In this document: piece by piece, positions 1 through 9,816 of the stretch
Numbering within the stretch: position 1 is the stretch's first letter
How the letters are laid out: each line of letters starts with the position of its first letter
Assembly: GCA_026390795.1 (NCBI GenBank)
Contig: JAPLFG010000002.1
Coordinates: forward strand, 241,186-305,185
From: Ignavibacteriales bacterium
Lineage (GTDB): Bacteria > Bacteroidota > Ignavibacteria > Ignavibacteriales > Melioribacteraceae
Direction: 5' to 3'
Length of the DNA stretch: 64,000 bases
Translations under genes and position numbers: made by a program
Notes under the pieces: model-generated
What the model was told of the DNA's origin: nothing
The model's database searches: none
Seen by the model: the letters and a program-made list of their open reading frames with translations, nothing else

Positions 1-1
1 T

Positions 2-364
2 AATACACAAATGAATTGCGTACAATGCCACGGAAATGAGCATGGGGCAATAACTTCTGTTACACATGAATCGCAAATTCCTGCTAATTATCAATTATCC
101 CAGAACTATCCGAATCCGTTTAACCCTAGTACAACTCTCCGATTTTCTCTTCCGCAGAATGATAAAGTTCATTTGGCTATCTATGATATAAAAGGAAGTG
201 TTATTAAAACAATCGTAGATCATGAATCATTTAATAATGGTACCTTTCAAGCAGTATGGGATGGTACAAATGAACTTGGCAGCAGAGTTGCCAGTGGTGT
301 TTACTTTGCAAGGATGCAAGCCGGACAATATATTCAGACAATAAAAATGAATCTTCTTAAGTAA
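2..364 (+). CDS. C-terminal part of a secreted c-type heme protein with type IX sorting domain (5' truncated)
   Basis: The reading frame is open to the left edge, so the true start lies outside the window. Near its beginning it has one CVQCH heme-attachment motif (CXXCH), so the missing part is probably a c-type cytochrome or other multiheme domain. The last 80 or so residues are a type IX secretion C-terminal domain, with SQNYPNPFNPSTTLRF followed by beta-strands, a GSRVASGVYFARM stretch and a final IKMNLLK. The family logic is export across the outer membrane by the type IX system and release or surface attachment. A strong hairpin follows the stop codon. The sorting domain is certain; the cytochrome identity rests on a single motif. 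Confidence 0.75.
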   Translation, partial: NTQMNCVQCHGNEHGAITSVTHESQIPANYQLSQNYPNPFNPSTTLRFSLPQNDKVHLAIYDIKGSVIKTIVDHESFNNGTFQAVWDGTNELGSRVASGVYFARMQAGQYIQTIKMNLLK

Positions 365-393
365 AATTGTTTATAAATTTTACTCCTCTTTTG

Positions 394-424
394 AAAACCG
401 CCCTTGTGATTTCGGGGCGGTTTT
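394..424. terminator. Bidirectional hairpin terminator between convergent genes
   Basis: A perfect 10-bp inverted repeat (aaaaccgccc and gggcggtttt) encloses an 11-base loop. The arms end in T runs on both strands, so it can terminate both the heme-protein gene on the plus strand and the giant kinase gene on the minus strand. Confidence 0.85.
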
Positions 425-432
425 ATTAATAA

Positions 433-3400
433 TTAATTTTCTGTGAAGATTGGCAAGGTAAAAGAAAATTTACTTCCTTTTCCAAATTCACTTTCAACCC
501 AAATTTTTCCGCCGTTTCTTTCAATAAAATCTTTGCAGAGAATTAATCCCAACCCGGTACCGGATTCGCTCTTCGTCCCTTGTGTTGAAAATGGCTTATC
601 AATTTTGAAAAGTTTTTCAATGTTTCCCGGTTCAATGCCAATACCATTATCAACTATACTGATTTCTACAAATTGATTATCAACCGCATTAGCTGAAATA
701 TCAATTTTACCGTTTTCATTTGTAAATTTAATGGCATTGGTCAATAAATTTCTAAGCACAGTTTCGAGCATATTCCTATCAGCTATGATAAATATCTCAT
801 CGCTTACATTGTGGCAAAGTGTAATATTCTTTAGAGACGAACTGTTCTTAGTTAACCCGATTGTAGCAAGTATAATCTCGGAGAGCTGAATTTTCTCTGG
901 CATAAATTCTATTTGACCCATCTGATTTCTGGACCAGAGCAATAAATTCTCAAGGAGAAGATAAGCTCTATTTGATGTATTCAGAATCCCCTGTAAGAAT
1001 GTTATTCTTTCTTCTTCAGGCATATTTTCACGCTCACTCATCATGATCTTTAGAGCACTATTTATTGAATGAAACGGATTTTTAAGGTCATGTGAAATAA
1101 TCGAGAAGAATTTATCTTTAGTTGCGCTGATGGCTTTAAGTTCTTCCATATATCTTTGGAGCTGTGCCTCGGATTCTTTTCGTTCAGTTATATCCTGAAC
1201 TGCACCGATAGCTCCGTTTACAACTCCTATTTCATCAAAAGTAGGTGCCCCGGTAAGGCTTAAATAACGCATTGAGTTGTCACGAACTTTGACCCGGAAC
1301 TCAACTCCTTTTTCCTTCTCTCCGTTGAATTGTTTTTCAATCGATTCTTTGAAACGATTTCTATCATCTTGGTGGATCAGTTCTAATATTGAATTCAAAG
1401 ATGGTTCAAATACCCCTGGAGTAACATCGAAAACATTGTACGTCTCATCTGACCAGGAGACCTTATCATTTTCTATAACGGCATTCCAGCTCCCAATATG
1501 TGCTATTCTCTGTGCCTCGGAAAGAATGTTCTGCTTCTCTTGTAAAGTCTTTTCAATTTGCTTTCGTTGAAGAGAAATTCCAATCTGTCCCGAAATAAAT
1601 TCTAAAATTTCAATGCTTTTGGAGTCGAATGCATTCGGGTCATAATAATCTTGCAGTACAATTGCACCTATTACTTTCCCGTCTACCTTTAATGGAACTC
1701 CGATCCATATTTCCGATGGAGTCCCAATCATCTCTATGAGCCCAGCCTTGACCATTGCTAATACGTCGTCTCTGGTCGCAATAATTGATCTCTTATTTTT
1801 CGTAACAAGACCGGTTACAGATTTTTCTGCGGGCCACGTAGCTATCTCATCCTTCTCATCTTTAGCATAAGGTGTCCAAAGCATATCAGTCGCTTCATCA
1901 TAGAAAGCAATATAAAAATTAGTTGTATCCATCAGAGTTCCTAATTGATCTCTGGTGATACTTATTAACTCTTCAACATTTTTTGTAGTTGTAACTGCTG
2001 CCGTAACGTTGTAAATAACTTTTTGTATTGCTTCATCGCGTTTCCGCTCCGATATATCCCGGTGAATTCCTAGAAAACCAATGATCTCGCCCTTATCATT
2101 CATTATCGGATTATTCGAACCCTCAACCGTTATTACCCGCCCGTCCTTTCTTTTGTTCTTTATTTCTCCTATTACCGCTTGGTTTGATAATAACCTCGAC
2201 CAGAATTCTTCATAAACGCTTGGTGGTATAAGTCCAGATTTTAAAATGCTTGGTGTTTTTCCAATTATTTCGTTGGGACTAAAACCATAAACTTTCTCGA
2301 ATGAACTGTTGGCGTACTCAATTTCTCCTTTTTCATTGGTGATAAATATTGCATCTTCAGAACGCTCAATGCTCATCTTGAATTTTCTTAATCCTTCTTC
2401 CATCATTTTTCGTTCCGATATATCAATTACGGTCGAAAGTAAACATGCTTCACCTTTTATATTAATAATTGCACTTGAAATGATTGTTGTTATGATTTTC
2501 CCGGATTTTATTCTGAACCGACATTCTCGCCCCGATATGTTTCCGTCTCTCATTAATTCTTCTGTTATGCTGTCTCGTTCTTGAGGATTTTCAAACAGTC
2601 CTAATTTTTTGGAACTATTGCCGATTACTTCATCGCGCGAGTAACCCGAGATTTTTAAAAATGTATCATTAACATCGATATAAATTCCATCTTTCATAGT
2701 TGTGAGGGAAATCAAAGACGAACTGTTATGAAAAGCTGCGGCAAAAATTTGTTCAGATTCTTTTAATTGTTCCTCTGCCAGTTTACGTTTTGTAATATCT
2801 TCATGTTGAATAACTACGTAGAGAAGATTCCCTTCACCATCTACTATCGGCGCTGCGGTATTGGAATACCATTTCTTTTTTCTTTCTTTCACTTCTATAT
2901 TTTGAGAATCTGCAGCTATACCAATATCAAAATAGATTTCCCATTGTTCAATTCTGTGCTCATCAAAAACTCTGCGCAAAATTTTATCAATCCCGTTCCT
3001 TTTTATCTCGGCATCTTCAAAGATGTTATAAATGTGACCTTCGATATGTTCCGGTTCAACCCCGAATAGTTCTGTAAGTTTAGGATTAATGCGTAGGCAC
3101 CAGCCGTCTTTATCTAATATCTGAGTACTTGTGGCGGATTGCAGATACATTTGTTCAAAAAATCTTTTTTGATTCTCAAGTTCCATTTCAATTTTTGTGC
3201 GTTCGGTTATATCAATCGTATAACCAGCCAAATATTTTGGTTCTCCATCAATAAAGATTGGAAACTTAATTGAAGAATATGTTCGACCGTCTAATTCTTC
3301 AATAAACTCTCGATAATTTCCTTCGCTTAAAATTCGTTTATCATCCTCTATCATTTTTTTAGAGAGTTCGGAGGGGAACAACTCATCCATAGTTTTTCCT

Positions 3401-5463
3401 AATATCTCATCCAAAGGACGGTTCAGCATTTTTTCATAATTGTCGCTTAAATAATTCGGTTTGATGTCGCTATCTTTTATAAATACATAGAGAGGATTAT
3501 ATTTAATGAACAATCTGAATATTTCATTTATCTCGAATAATTGCTCTTCAGTTTTTTTGCGGTTTGATATATCCGTGTGTGTGCCGATCATTCTTAGCGG
3601 TTTGCCGCTTTCGTTATAGCTTAAGATTTTACCTTGGTCGAGGATCCATTTATAAGATCCGTCCTTACATTTTACTCTATGTTCAGAGATATAGACTTGG
3701 CTAATACCGCTGACATGTTTTTCTACTTCCTTCATTACATAAGGTAGATCATCCGGATGAACTAAATTAGTCCAAGCATTTAAATTATTCTCAATTTCTT
3801 TCTCTTCATATCCAAGCATCTGTTTCCAAAGAGGGGAGTAATAAACTTCGTCTGAAACCAAATTCCAATCCCACAGTCCTTGGTTATTTCCTTCAATAGC
3901 TGATTTCCATCGCTGTTCACTTTCAAGTAATAATTGTTCAACCTTTTTGCGCTCGGTTATATCTCTAACAGAGGCCAGATGTACTTTGCGGTTCACAAAA
4001 TCAAAAGAACTGCGGGCAATTTCGGCGGGAAAAGCGGTACCATCTTTTCTCTTATTTATTCGAATTTCTAAATGTCTTTTTGAATCATTACTGGCGTTAA
4101 ACATTTTAGTATTTCTAGGCTCAGCGGAAAGATCGATATCCGAAAGCATAAGCAATTCATCATGGCTATATCCGTAAAGAGCAGATGCTGCTTTATTTGC
4201 TTCAAGTATTTTTCCGGTTTCGGTTTCAATTAAAAAGAGTGCATCCAAATCTGATTCAAAGAGCTGTCTATACTTCTCTTCATTTTCTTGAATAACCAAT
4301 TCATGTTTTTTAATGTTGGTGATATTTCTGCTTATCCCTATAATTCCGTTCACTTTTCCTTCGTGACCTAAAACCGGAATCTTATTTGTAATGTAGAATT
4401 CATTCTCTAATGTTTCTTGGTTTACTCTTACTTCTTCTTTGTTATAAATTGCTTTTCCGGTTTTAAGAAGCTCAAGTTCTTCATTCCAAAATTCTTGTGC
4501 TAATTCTTCTGGGAAGAAATCAAATGGATTTTTCCCAATTACTTCTGATTGTGTGAGAGCGCCCATAGAGCGGAGGTGCGCTGCATTATTAAGCAAGTAT
4601 AAGCTTCCAGAATCTTTGAAAAATATCTGGTCGGGAATGTTATCTATCAATAATCTTAAAAGGTTGCGTTCGTATTTAACGGCATCTTCCGCAATTTTAT
4701 GAAGGGTAATATCTTTTATAACTCCGAAAACAACATTTTCTTTTTTATCATATTCAGCAGTTGAATGGATGTCAACAATTTCACCGCTGTCTGCTTTCTT
4801 GATTTTAAATTTAACATTGTATTGCACATCGTGATCGATCAAATTTTGGAGAGCGGTATTAAGCTCTTCCCGGTATTCTGGCAGAACCAATTTTTGAATA
4901 TCAGATATTTTCAATTTCAGATTACCAAAGCCATAGACTCTTAACGCACCTTCGGAAGCGATGACTGTTCCGCTTTTTAAGTGCAGTTCCCAATTACCAG
5001 CTTGCGAAATAAATTCGGCACGTTTCAATCTGGTCTGGCTTTTCAAAAGATCTTCTTCTTTTGCTTTTAGCGCTTTATTCGCGTTGAAAAGTTTAAATGC
5101 CATATTAATGGAAGCTAACAGTACAACGTCTTTTGAATCTTTTACAACGTATCCATACGATGTTATCTTCTCGGTTTTTTCAACAACTTCTTTTTCTGTA
5201 TGGGAAGAAAGAAATAGTAGAGGAATATCATTCATGCGTAAAATTTCACGGGCGGCTTCGGTTCCATCGATTCCACTGCCAAGGTTGATATCCATTAGGA
5301 TAAGATCAATCTCGTCTTTTTGTGCATTAATAAATTCGATCGCTTTTTCACCGGTAGAGGTGTGGATGATTTTGTAACCCGCTTTACTTAGCCACCGAGT
5401 CTCAGTCATAGCAAGTAGTTCGTCGTCCTCAACTAATAAAAGTGTTTTCAGATTTTTGACCAA
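433..5463 (-). CDS. Giant sensor protein: receiver domain, nine PAS domains, GAF domain, histidine kinase
   Basis: A 1676-residue predicted cytoplasmic signalling protein without evident membrane segments. Residues 1-125 are a response-regulator receiver with acidic E12/D13/D14, phospho-acceptor D58 (in LILMDINLG) and K108. Nine PAS domains follow at about 150-256, 262-385, 393-508, 514-637, 645-757, 765-897, 901-1018, 1025-1140 and 1310-1430, many ending in the DITERK-type PAC signature. A GAF domain sits at 1145-1300. The transmitter has H1458 in SHDLKNPF, an N box with N1576, D1605 in VDNGIG, and GTGLGL, so it should be an active kinase. The start is TTG at 5463 with a GAGGA just upstream. 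The N-terminal receiver implies input from another kinase. There is no adjacent partner gene, and its ligand is unknown. Confidence 0.93.
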   Translation of the reverse strand: MVKNLKTLLLVEDDELLAMTETRWLSKAGYKIIHTSTGEKAIEFINAQKDEIDLILMDINLGSGIDGTEAAREILRMNDIPLLFLSSHTEKEVVEKTEKITSYGYVVKDSKDVVLLASINMAFKLFNANKALKAKEEDLLKSQTRLKRAEFISQAGNWELHLKSGTVIASEGALRVYGFGNLKLKISDIQKLVLPEYREELNTALQNLIDHDVQYNVKFKIKKADSGEIVDIHSTAEYDKKENVVFGVIKDITLHKIAEDAVKYERNLLRLLIDNIPDQIFFKDSGSLYLLNNAAHLRSMGALTQSEVIGKNPFDFFPEELAQEFWNEELELLKTGKAIYNKEEVRVNQETLENEFYITNKIPVLGHEGKVNGIIGISRNITNIKKHELVIQENEEKYRQLFESDLDALFLIETETGKILEANKAASALYGYSHDELLMLSDIDLSAEPRNTKMFNASNDSKRHLEIRINKRKDGTAFPAEIARSSFDFVNRKVHLASVRDITERKKVEQLLLESEQRWKSAIEGNNQGLWDWNLVSDEVYYSPLWKQMLGYEEKEIENNLNAWTNLVHPDDLPYVMKEVEKHVSGISQVYISEHRVKCKDGSYKWILDQGKILSYNESGKPLRMIGTHTDISNRKKTEEQLFEINEIFRLFIKYNPLYVFIKDSDIKPNYLSDNYEKMLNRPLDEILGKTMDELFPSELSKKMIEDDKRILSEGNYREFIEELDGRTYSSIKFPIFIDGEPKYLAGYTIDITERTKIEMELENQKRFFEQMYLQSATSTQILDKDGWCLRINPKLTELFGVEPEHIEGHIYNIFEDAEIKRNGIDKILRRVFDEHRIEQWEIYFDIGIAADSQNIEVKERKKKWYSNTAAPIVDGEGNLLYVVIQHEDITKRKLAEEQLKESEQIFAAAFHNSSSLISLTTMKDGIYIDVNDTFLKISGYSRDEVIGNSSKKLGLFENPQERDSITEELMRDGNISGRECRFRIKSGKIITTIISSAIINIKGEACLLSTVIDISERKMMEEGLRKFKMSIERSEDAIFITNEKGEIEYANSSFEKVYGFSPNEIIGKTPSILKSGLIPPSVYEEFWSRLLSNQAVIGEIKNKRKDGRVITVEGSNNPIMNDKGEIIGFLGIHRDISERKRDEAIQKVIYNVTAAVTTTKNVEELISITRDQLGTLMDTTNFYIAFYDEATDMLWTPYAKDEKDEIATWPAEKSVTGLVTKNKRSIIATRDDVLAMVKAGLIEMIGTPSEIWIGVPLKVDGKVIGAIVLQDYYDPNAFDSKSIEILEFISGQIGISLQRKQIEKTLQEKQNILSEAQRIAHIGSWNAVIENDKVSWSDETYNVFDVTPGVFEPSLNSILELIHQDDRNRFKESIEKQFNGEKEKGVEFRVKVRDNSMRYLSLTGAPTFDEIGVVNGAIGAVQDITERKESEAQLQRYMEELKAISATKDKFFSIISHDLKNPFHSINSALKIMMSERENMPEEERITFLQGILNTSNRAYLLLENLLLWSRNQMGQIEFMPEKIQLSEIILATIGLTKNSSSLKNITLCHNVSDEIFIIADRNMLETVLRNLLTNAIKFTNENGKIDISANAVDNQFVEISIVDNGIGIEPGNIEKLFKIDKPFSTQGTKSESGTGLGLILCKDFIERNGGKIWVESEFGKGSKFSFTLPIFTEN

Positions 5464-5713
5464 ATAATCCTCGGATAGAATATGACGATGTATTATCGAA
5501 CTGAAAATAAATTATTTTATTTCTTAAATGAAAAATTATTTATTAAGAGGATAAACCATCCGGTCTTTGTCTATGTGCAATAATGATGTGATCTTAATCG
5601 GACTGAAAACTCTTGAAATTGACTCGCTTATCGATTATTTTTACCAAAACAATTTCGGTCATATCGACCAATCAATATGAACTCAAGAGCGACCTTGATT
5701 ATATAGGATTTTA

Positions 5714-6685
5714 ATGAAAAAAATACTTTCGTTTTTCTTCTTATTTGTCTCGGCAACAATTTACTATGCACAAAGTCCTTGTTCCGGCACACCCACAATA
5801 ACATATGCTGGTAAGACTTACAATACAATACAAGTAGGGAATCAATGCTGGTTGAAAGAAAATATAGATATTGGTAACATGATAAACGGCAATCAAAGCC
5901 AGGCTAACAACAATGTAATAGAAAAATATTGTTATCAAGATGATCTTTCAAATTGTGAGAAGTATGGCGGGTTATATTCTTGGAATGAAGCAATGAAGTA
6001 TACATCAAGCGGAAACAAAGTACAGGGCATTTGTCCTGGCGGATGGCATTTACCGACTTTGGATGAATTAACGGAATTGAGATCTGCGGTTAATAATGAC
6101 GGCAACTCATTAAAAGAAATCGGTCAGGGTCAAGGAATTGGTATCGGTGCCGGAACTAATACAAGCGGTTTTTCGGCACTGCTTTCAGGCAGTCGCGGCT
6201 TTAACGGTCAATCATATTACTTCAGTCATTTGAGAGTTTATATCTGGCTCTGGAGTTCAACTGATTACAATTCAACTTATACTAATGTTCTTGAGTTGGG
6301 ATATAGTGATAGCAATATTCTTCTCTATTTAAATGGTAAGGAAGCAGCTTTTAGCGTACGTTGTCTTAAGGGAGACGGCATCACTTCTGTCTCGGATGAT
6401 CTAAACAAAAAAGAAATTCCTACCAACTATTCAATTTCGCAAAATTATCCTAATCCATTTAATCCAAGTACAAAAATAAAATATCAAATTTCTACTTCAG
6501 GGAAAGTTTCATTAAATGTATTTGATCTGCTTGGAAACAAAATTGCGACTTTAGTAAATGACTTTAGATCGCCCGGCAGTTATACGGTAGATTTTGACGG
6601 GGAAAATATTCCGAGCGGAATTTATTTTTATAGAATTCAGGTTAATGAATATACAGAAGCTAAAAAAATGATTCTGATAAAATAA
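5714..6685 (+). CDS. Secreted FISUMP-domain protein with type IX sorting domain
   Basis: A 323-residue protein. Residues 1-20 form a signal peptide (hydrophobic FFFLFVSATIYYAQ). Residues 25-220 match the Fibrobacter succinogenes major paralogous (FISUMP) domain, seen in GNQCWLKENIDIG, YGGLYSWNEAM, CPGGWHLPT and the closing SVRCLKG. The last 80 residues are a type IX C-terminal domain starting SQNYPNPFNPSTKIKY and ending in KKMILIK. FISUMP proteins are exported and cell-surface associated in Fibrobacteres and Bacteroidota, but their biochemical role is not established. The gene stands alone between the giant kinase and the TonB-C lipoprotein, with no operon partner. Confidence 0.85.
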   Translation: MKKILSFFFLFVSATIYYAQSPCSGTPTITYAGKTYNTIQVGNQCWLKENIDIGNMINGNQSQANNNVIEKYCYQDDLSNCEKYGGLYSWNEAMKYTSSGNKVQGICPGGWHLPTLDELTELRSAVNNDGNSLKEIGQGQGIGIGAGTNTSGFSALLSGSRGFNGQSYYFSHLRVYIWLWSSTDYNSTYTNVLELGYSDSNILLYLNGKEAAFSVRCLKGDGITSVSDDLNKKEIPTNYSISQNYPNPFNPSTKIKYQISTSGKVSLNVFDLLGNKIATLVNDFRSPGSYTVDFDGENIPSGIYFYRIQVNEYTEAKKMILIK

Positions 6686-6870
6686 TTTAGACCGAAGATG
6701 AATTGACCTCTCCAATTGATAATTTATCGTTAACAACCTCATTGATCTTGGATACATCCCAATGGGACTGTACTTGAGATAGAATTTTGTTATATTTTAT
6801 CCGGTTACTGTCTGTCCCTATCATTAATCAGAGACAATATTATTTAATACCTTTTATAAAGAGGTGTAAA

Positions 6871-7488
6871 ATGAAAAATATTGTTTTCTTATTTTGTTCA
6901 ATCATTACAATAAGCTGCAGTTCGATACCGCAAAATGAAACTAACTCTACCAGGCTGGAACTATTAGAAAAGTATCCGTTGCCTACCGTACTGCAAGAAA
7001 TTTACAAACCGAATTTTAGAATATCGGCATTGATGTTGATCAATCAAAATGGTTCAGTTATTGAAGTTAAATTGCTAAGATCCAGTGGAGATCATTCATG
7101 GGATATGAAGTTGATTGAGTCACTCAAAAAATGGAAATATGCGCCTCCGTTGGTTAATAATCATCCCCGCAGTATTTGGATCCAGCAGAATATCAGAATT
7201 GAAATTGGAGAACCGCTTTATCTCTCATTCTCAGAGATATTATGTGAGAATATTGTCCAGGCAAATGAGGTGTATGAAGCGCTGAAGAAAGGTCAGGATT
7301 TCGGGGATCTAGCTCTGAAATATTCTATTAATCCATCCAGAATAAATAGAGGCAAAGTTGAGAGTGTGGATATTCATATTTATCCGGATTATCTACAGAA
7401 AGAATTAAAAAGCCTAAATACTCATGAATTCAGTATGCCAATCCGATACGGCGATAAATTTTTGATTGTTAAGCGGAACGGTACATAG
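6871..7488 (+). CDS. Lipoprotein with TonB C-terminal domain fused to a parvulin (PpiC-like) domain
   Basis: The start at 6871 is preferred over an upstream ATG at 6787, because it has a GAGGTG ribosome-binding site and opens directly into a signal peptide with lipobox ISCSS (lipidated C16). The mature protein is 205 codons long in total. Residues about 45-112 resemble the TonB C-terminal/energy-transducer fold (ISALMLINQNGSVIEVKLLRS, then WKYAPPLVNNHP). Residues about 118-203 resemble a PpiC/SurA-type parvulin (FSEILCENIVQANEVYEAL, GQDFGDLALKYS). The domain pairing suggests an envelope-assembly or outer-membrane helper, but it is not a TonB proper because it lacks a transmembrane anchor and proline-rich spacer. 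It is monocistronic. Both domain assignments are made by eye. Confidence 0.7.
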   Translation: MKNIVFLFCSIITISCSSIPQNETNSTRLELLEKYPLPTVLQEIYKPNFRISALMLINQNGSVIEVKLLRSSGDHSWDMKLIESLKKWKYAPPLVNNHPRSIWIQQNIRIEIGEPLYLSFSEILCENIVQANEVYEALKKGQDFGDLALKYSINPSRINRGKVESVDIHIYPDYLQKELKSLNTHEFSMPIRYGDKFLIVKRNGT

Positions 7489-7552
7489 AAAAACATTTAC
7501 ATATTATTCTTTTTCCGGTTAATAGTTCAAATTCATTTCTTTTCTGAAAATA

Positions 7553-7687
7553 TTAATTTTCCAAAGCATTCATATATGCCGGAAGTAATATTTTATTATC
7601 CTTACTCATAGTGATCAAACGAATTGAATATCCTTTCTTTTTGATAGTGAATGTGTTGATATAATCTTTGGTAATCGAAAATATCAC
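7553..7687 (-). pseudogene. Possible C-terminal gene remnant in the 7489-7787 gap
   Basis: A minus-strand frame of 44 codons from a GTG reads like the natural end of a protein (INTFTIKKKGYSIRLITM, then LLPAYMNALEN), directly after an in-frame stop. No homology is recognised and it has no clear ribosome-binding site. It may be the leftover end of a deleted gene or chance. The rest of this 299-base gap shows nothing else beyond likely promoter sequence for the downstream regulator. Confidence 0.25.
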
Positions 7688-7787
7688 TTAAATTCTTAAC
7701 TAATATACCTTTCGAATTAGATCATGTCTTAAAAAATAAATCGGTCCTCTCCAAAATTTCTTCAGAATTGATTCCTTATATTTCATT

Positions 7788-8465
7788 ATGAAACTTATTC
7801 TAATAGAAGATGAAAAGGATTTAGCCAAAACAATCTCCTCTTATCTAAAAGAGGAACAGTACAATATTGATAACGCATTTACATACGAAGAAGCATTAAG
7901 TCTTATAAATATTTATGAATATGACTGCGCACTGGTTGATCTGATGCTGCCCGATGGAAACGGTCTCGACCTAATAAAAATTATTAAAGAGGTGAATCGG
8001 CAATGCGGAATTATAATAATTTCAGCAAAGGAATCTCTAGACGACAAGATTTACGGGCTTAACACAGGTGCGGATGATTATATTACCAAGCCGTTTCATC
8101 TTGCAGAGTTGAATGCTAGGATTAAATCTCTGATCAGACGAAAACAATTCGACGGCGGGAATAGAATTGAAATAAACGAACTGACTATAGACATCGACAA
8201 GAGGGAACTGCTGATCAATCAAACGCAAGTAGAACTTACGCGACGGGAATTTGATCTCCTTTTATTTTTTATAAGTAATAAAGAAAGAGTATTGAATAAA
8301 GAAGCAATAGTTGAGCATGTATGGGGAGAAAACGCGAACGCGTTTGATAACTACGATTTTGTTTACACTCATGTTAAAAATTTGAGGAAGAAGTTAAAAG
8401 AAAATAATGCCGAAGATTATCTTAAATCGGTTTACGGTATTGGATATAAATTTACATTGAAATGA
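7788..8465 (+). CDS. OmpR/PhoB-family response regulator
   Basis: A 225-residue two-domain regulator. The receiver (1-115) has acidic E7/D8, phospho-acceptor D51 in ALVDLMLPDG and the conserved lysine in DDYITKPF. The C-terminal winged helix (about 127-225) has LTRREFDLLLFF, the VWGENA turn, VYTHVKNLRKKL and the YLKSVYGIGYKF ending typical of OmpR-type DNA-binding domains. It overlaps the next gene, a histidine kinase, by 4 bases (ATGA), so the two are translationally coupled. The likely targets are its own operon and the outer-membrane receptor that follows at 9817; this is inferred from position only. Confidence 0.95.
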   Translation: MKLILIEDEKDLAKTISSYLKEEQYNIDNAFTYEEALSLINIYEYDCALVDLMLPDGNGLDLIKIIKEVNRQCGIIIISAKESLDDKIYGLNTGADDYITKPFHLAELNARIKSLIRRKQFDGGNRIEINELTIDIDKRELLINQTQVELTRREFDLLLFFISNKERVLNKEAIVEHVWGENANAFDNYDFVYTHVKNLRKKLKENNAEDYLKSVYGIGYKFTLK

Positions 8466-9718
8466 AACTCCTTAATAAAATATCGATTTACTACATTATG
8501 AATACGGCAATCCTTTTTATTGCTGGATTGTTTGCTATTTATTTTTCGGTTGATTGGATTATAGCGGATAGAGCAGATAAACAGCTGAAGGATACAAGTA
8601 AAGAAGTGCGGTATAAATTGAGCCAGGGAATCAAAATTGAATATTCCCCATTAATTGAAATAGAATCAGTTCCTAACGATCTTCATCTTAGCTCTACTTA
8701 TAAGGATACACTTATTTATTTCCAAGGTAAAAAGGAAACCGAAGAATACAGGCAATATACTGTCTATAAAGAAGTAAATGATAAAAATTATAAGATAACC
8801 GTACGCGCATCTTTAATAGAAAAGGAAGATCTATTCTCTGCTATACTCCTAATTTTATCGGCAATTCTTATACTACTTCTAATCGTACTTACAATAATCA
8901 ACAGATACACGGCAGGAAAAATATTTAAACCGTTTTACAATAATCTTAAAAATCTAGAAAAATTCTCACTGCAAAAAAACAGACCACCTGTTCTCGATGA
9001 TTCAAATATTGACGAGTTTAACGAATTAAAAAAATCCCTTATGGGCTTATCCGGAAAAGCTTTGAAGGAGTACCGATCATTAAAAGAATTCTCGGAAGAT
9101 TTGGCGCACGAGTTACAAACTCCTGTTGCAGTGATTAAGGCGAAGACTGAGATGCTGCTTCAAAAGGAATTTATGGATAATGAAACTACCGAAAATCTTC
9201 AAGTTATCATTACTAATACAGACAGGCTTGACAAACTTAACCGTTCCCTCATACTTTTAGCTAGACTTGAAACTGCCGAACTTTTCCCTTCTAGTAAAAT
9301 ACGTTTATGTGAAAAACTTGAAAAAGTTGCAGAGAATTACTCTGATATAGCAAATTCAAAAGAAATTGTTGTTCACCTCAATACACAATCAAGTTTTGAA
9401 TTGGAATTCAATGAGAATTTGATTGACATACTCCTAAGCAATTTGATCTCAAATGCAATCAAACATAACATAACCGGTGGAGAATTAATTATTGAATTGA
9501 CGGGTTCTCTTTTGACAATCAAGAATAATGGGAAAGAGCCGAAGCAAAATCCAGAGAACTACTTCAAAAGGTTTTCATATGATGAGAAATCTCAAAGCTC
9601 TTTAGGGTTAGGATTGGCAATTGCCAAGAAGATATGCGACCTCTACAAAATCAAAATAGAATACTTATTTGAAAAACCGTTCCATATCGTTAGAGTGAAT
9701 TTCAATCTTGTTAATTAG
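8462..9718 (+). CDS. Membrane sensor histidine kinase partner of the 7788 regulator
   Basis: A 418-residue inner-membrane kinase. Transmembrane segments lie at about 12-32 and 125-146 and flank a periplasmic sensor region of about 90 residues. The HisKA region has phospho-acceptor H216 in DLAHELQTPVAVIKAKTEML. The catalytic domain has an N box (LLSNLISNAIKHN) and a GLGLAIAKKIC motif. The middle G1 box is weak (LTIKNNGKEP lacks the usual DNGxG aspartate), a shortening also seen in several Bacteroidota kinases of this class. It overlaps the regulator gene by 4 bases. The sensed signal is unknown; the neighbouring receptor suggests an envelope or nutrient cue. Confidence 0.93.
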   Translation: MKLLNKISIYYIMNTAILFIAGLFAIYFSVDWIIADRADKQLKDTSKEVRYKLSQGIKIEYSPLIEIESVPNDLHLSSTYKDTLIYFQGKKETEEYRQYTVYKEVNDKNYKITVRASLIEKEDLFSAILLILSAILILLLIVLTIINRYTAGKIFKPFYNNLKNLEKFSLQKNRPPVLDDSNIDEFNELKKSLMGLSGKALKEYRSLKEFSEDLAHELQTPVAVIKAKTEMLLQKEFMDNETTENLQVIITNTDRLDKLNRSLILLARLETAELFPSSKIRLCEKLEKVAENYSDIANSKEIVVHLNTQSSFELEFNENLIDILLSNLISNAIKHNITGGELIIELTGSLLTIKNNGKEPKQNPENYFKRFSYDEKSQSSLGLGLAIAKKICDLYKIKIEYLFEKPFHIVRVNFNLVN

Positions 9719-9816
9719 TTCTTCTCGCAAATTATAATTCTTCTAATCTCTTCAGAGTTTCTTCAAAATTCCTCTTTATATATGGATTGAAAATTTTTCT
9801 ATCTATGGAGATGTAA

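Noticed and set aside
4961..5377. Antisense open frame of 138 codons inside the giant kinase gene
   Set aside because: It lies opposite the receiver domain and has no ribosome-binding site or recognisable motif; it is the complement of a well-supported gene.
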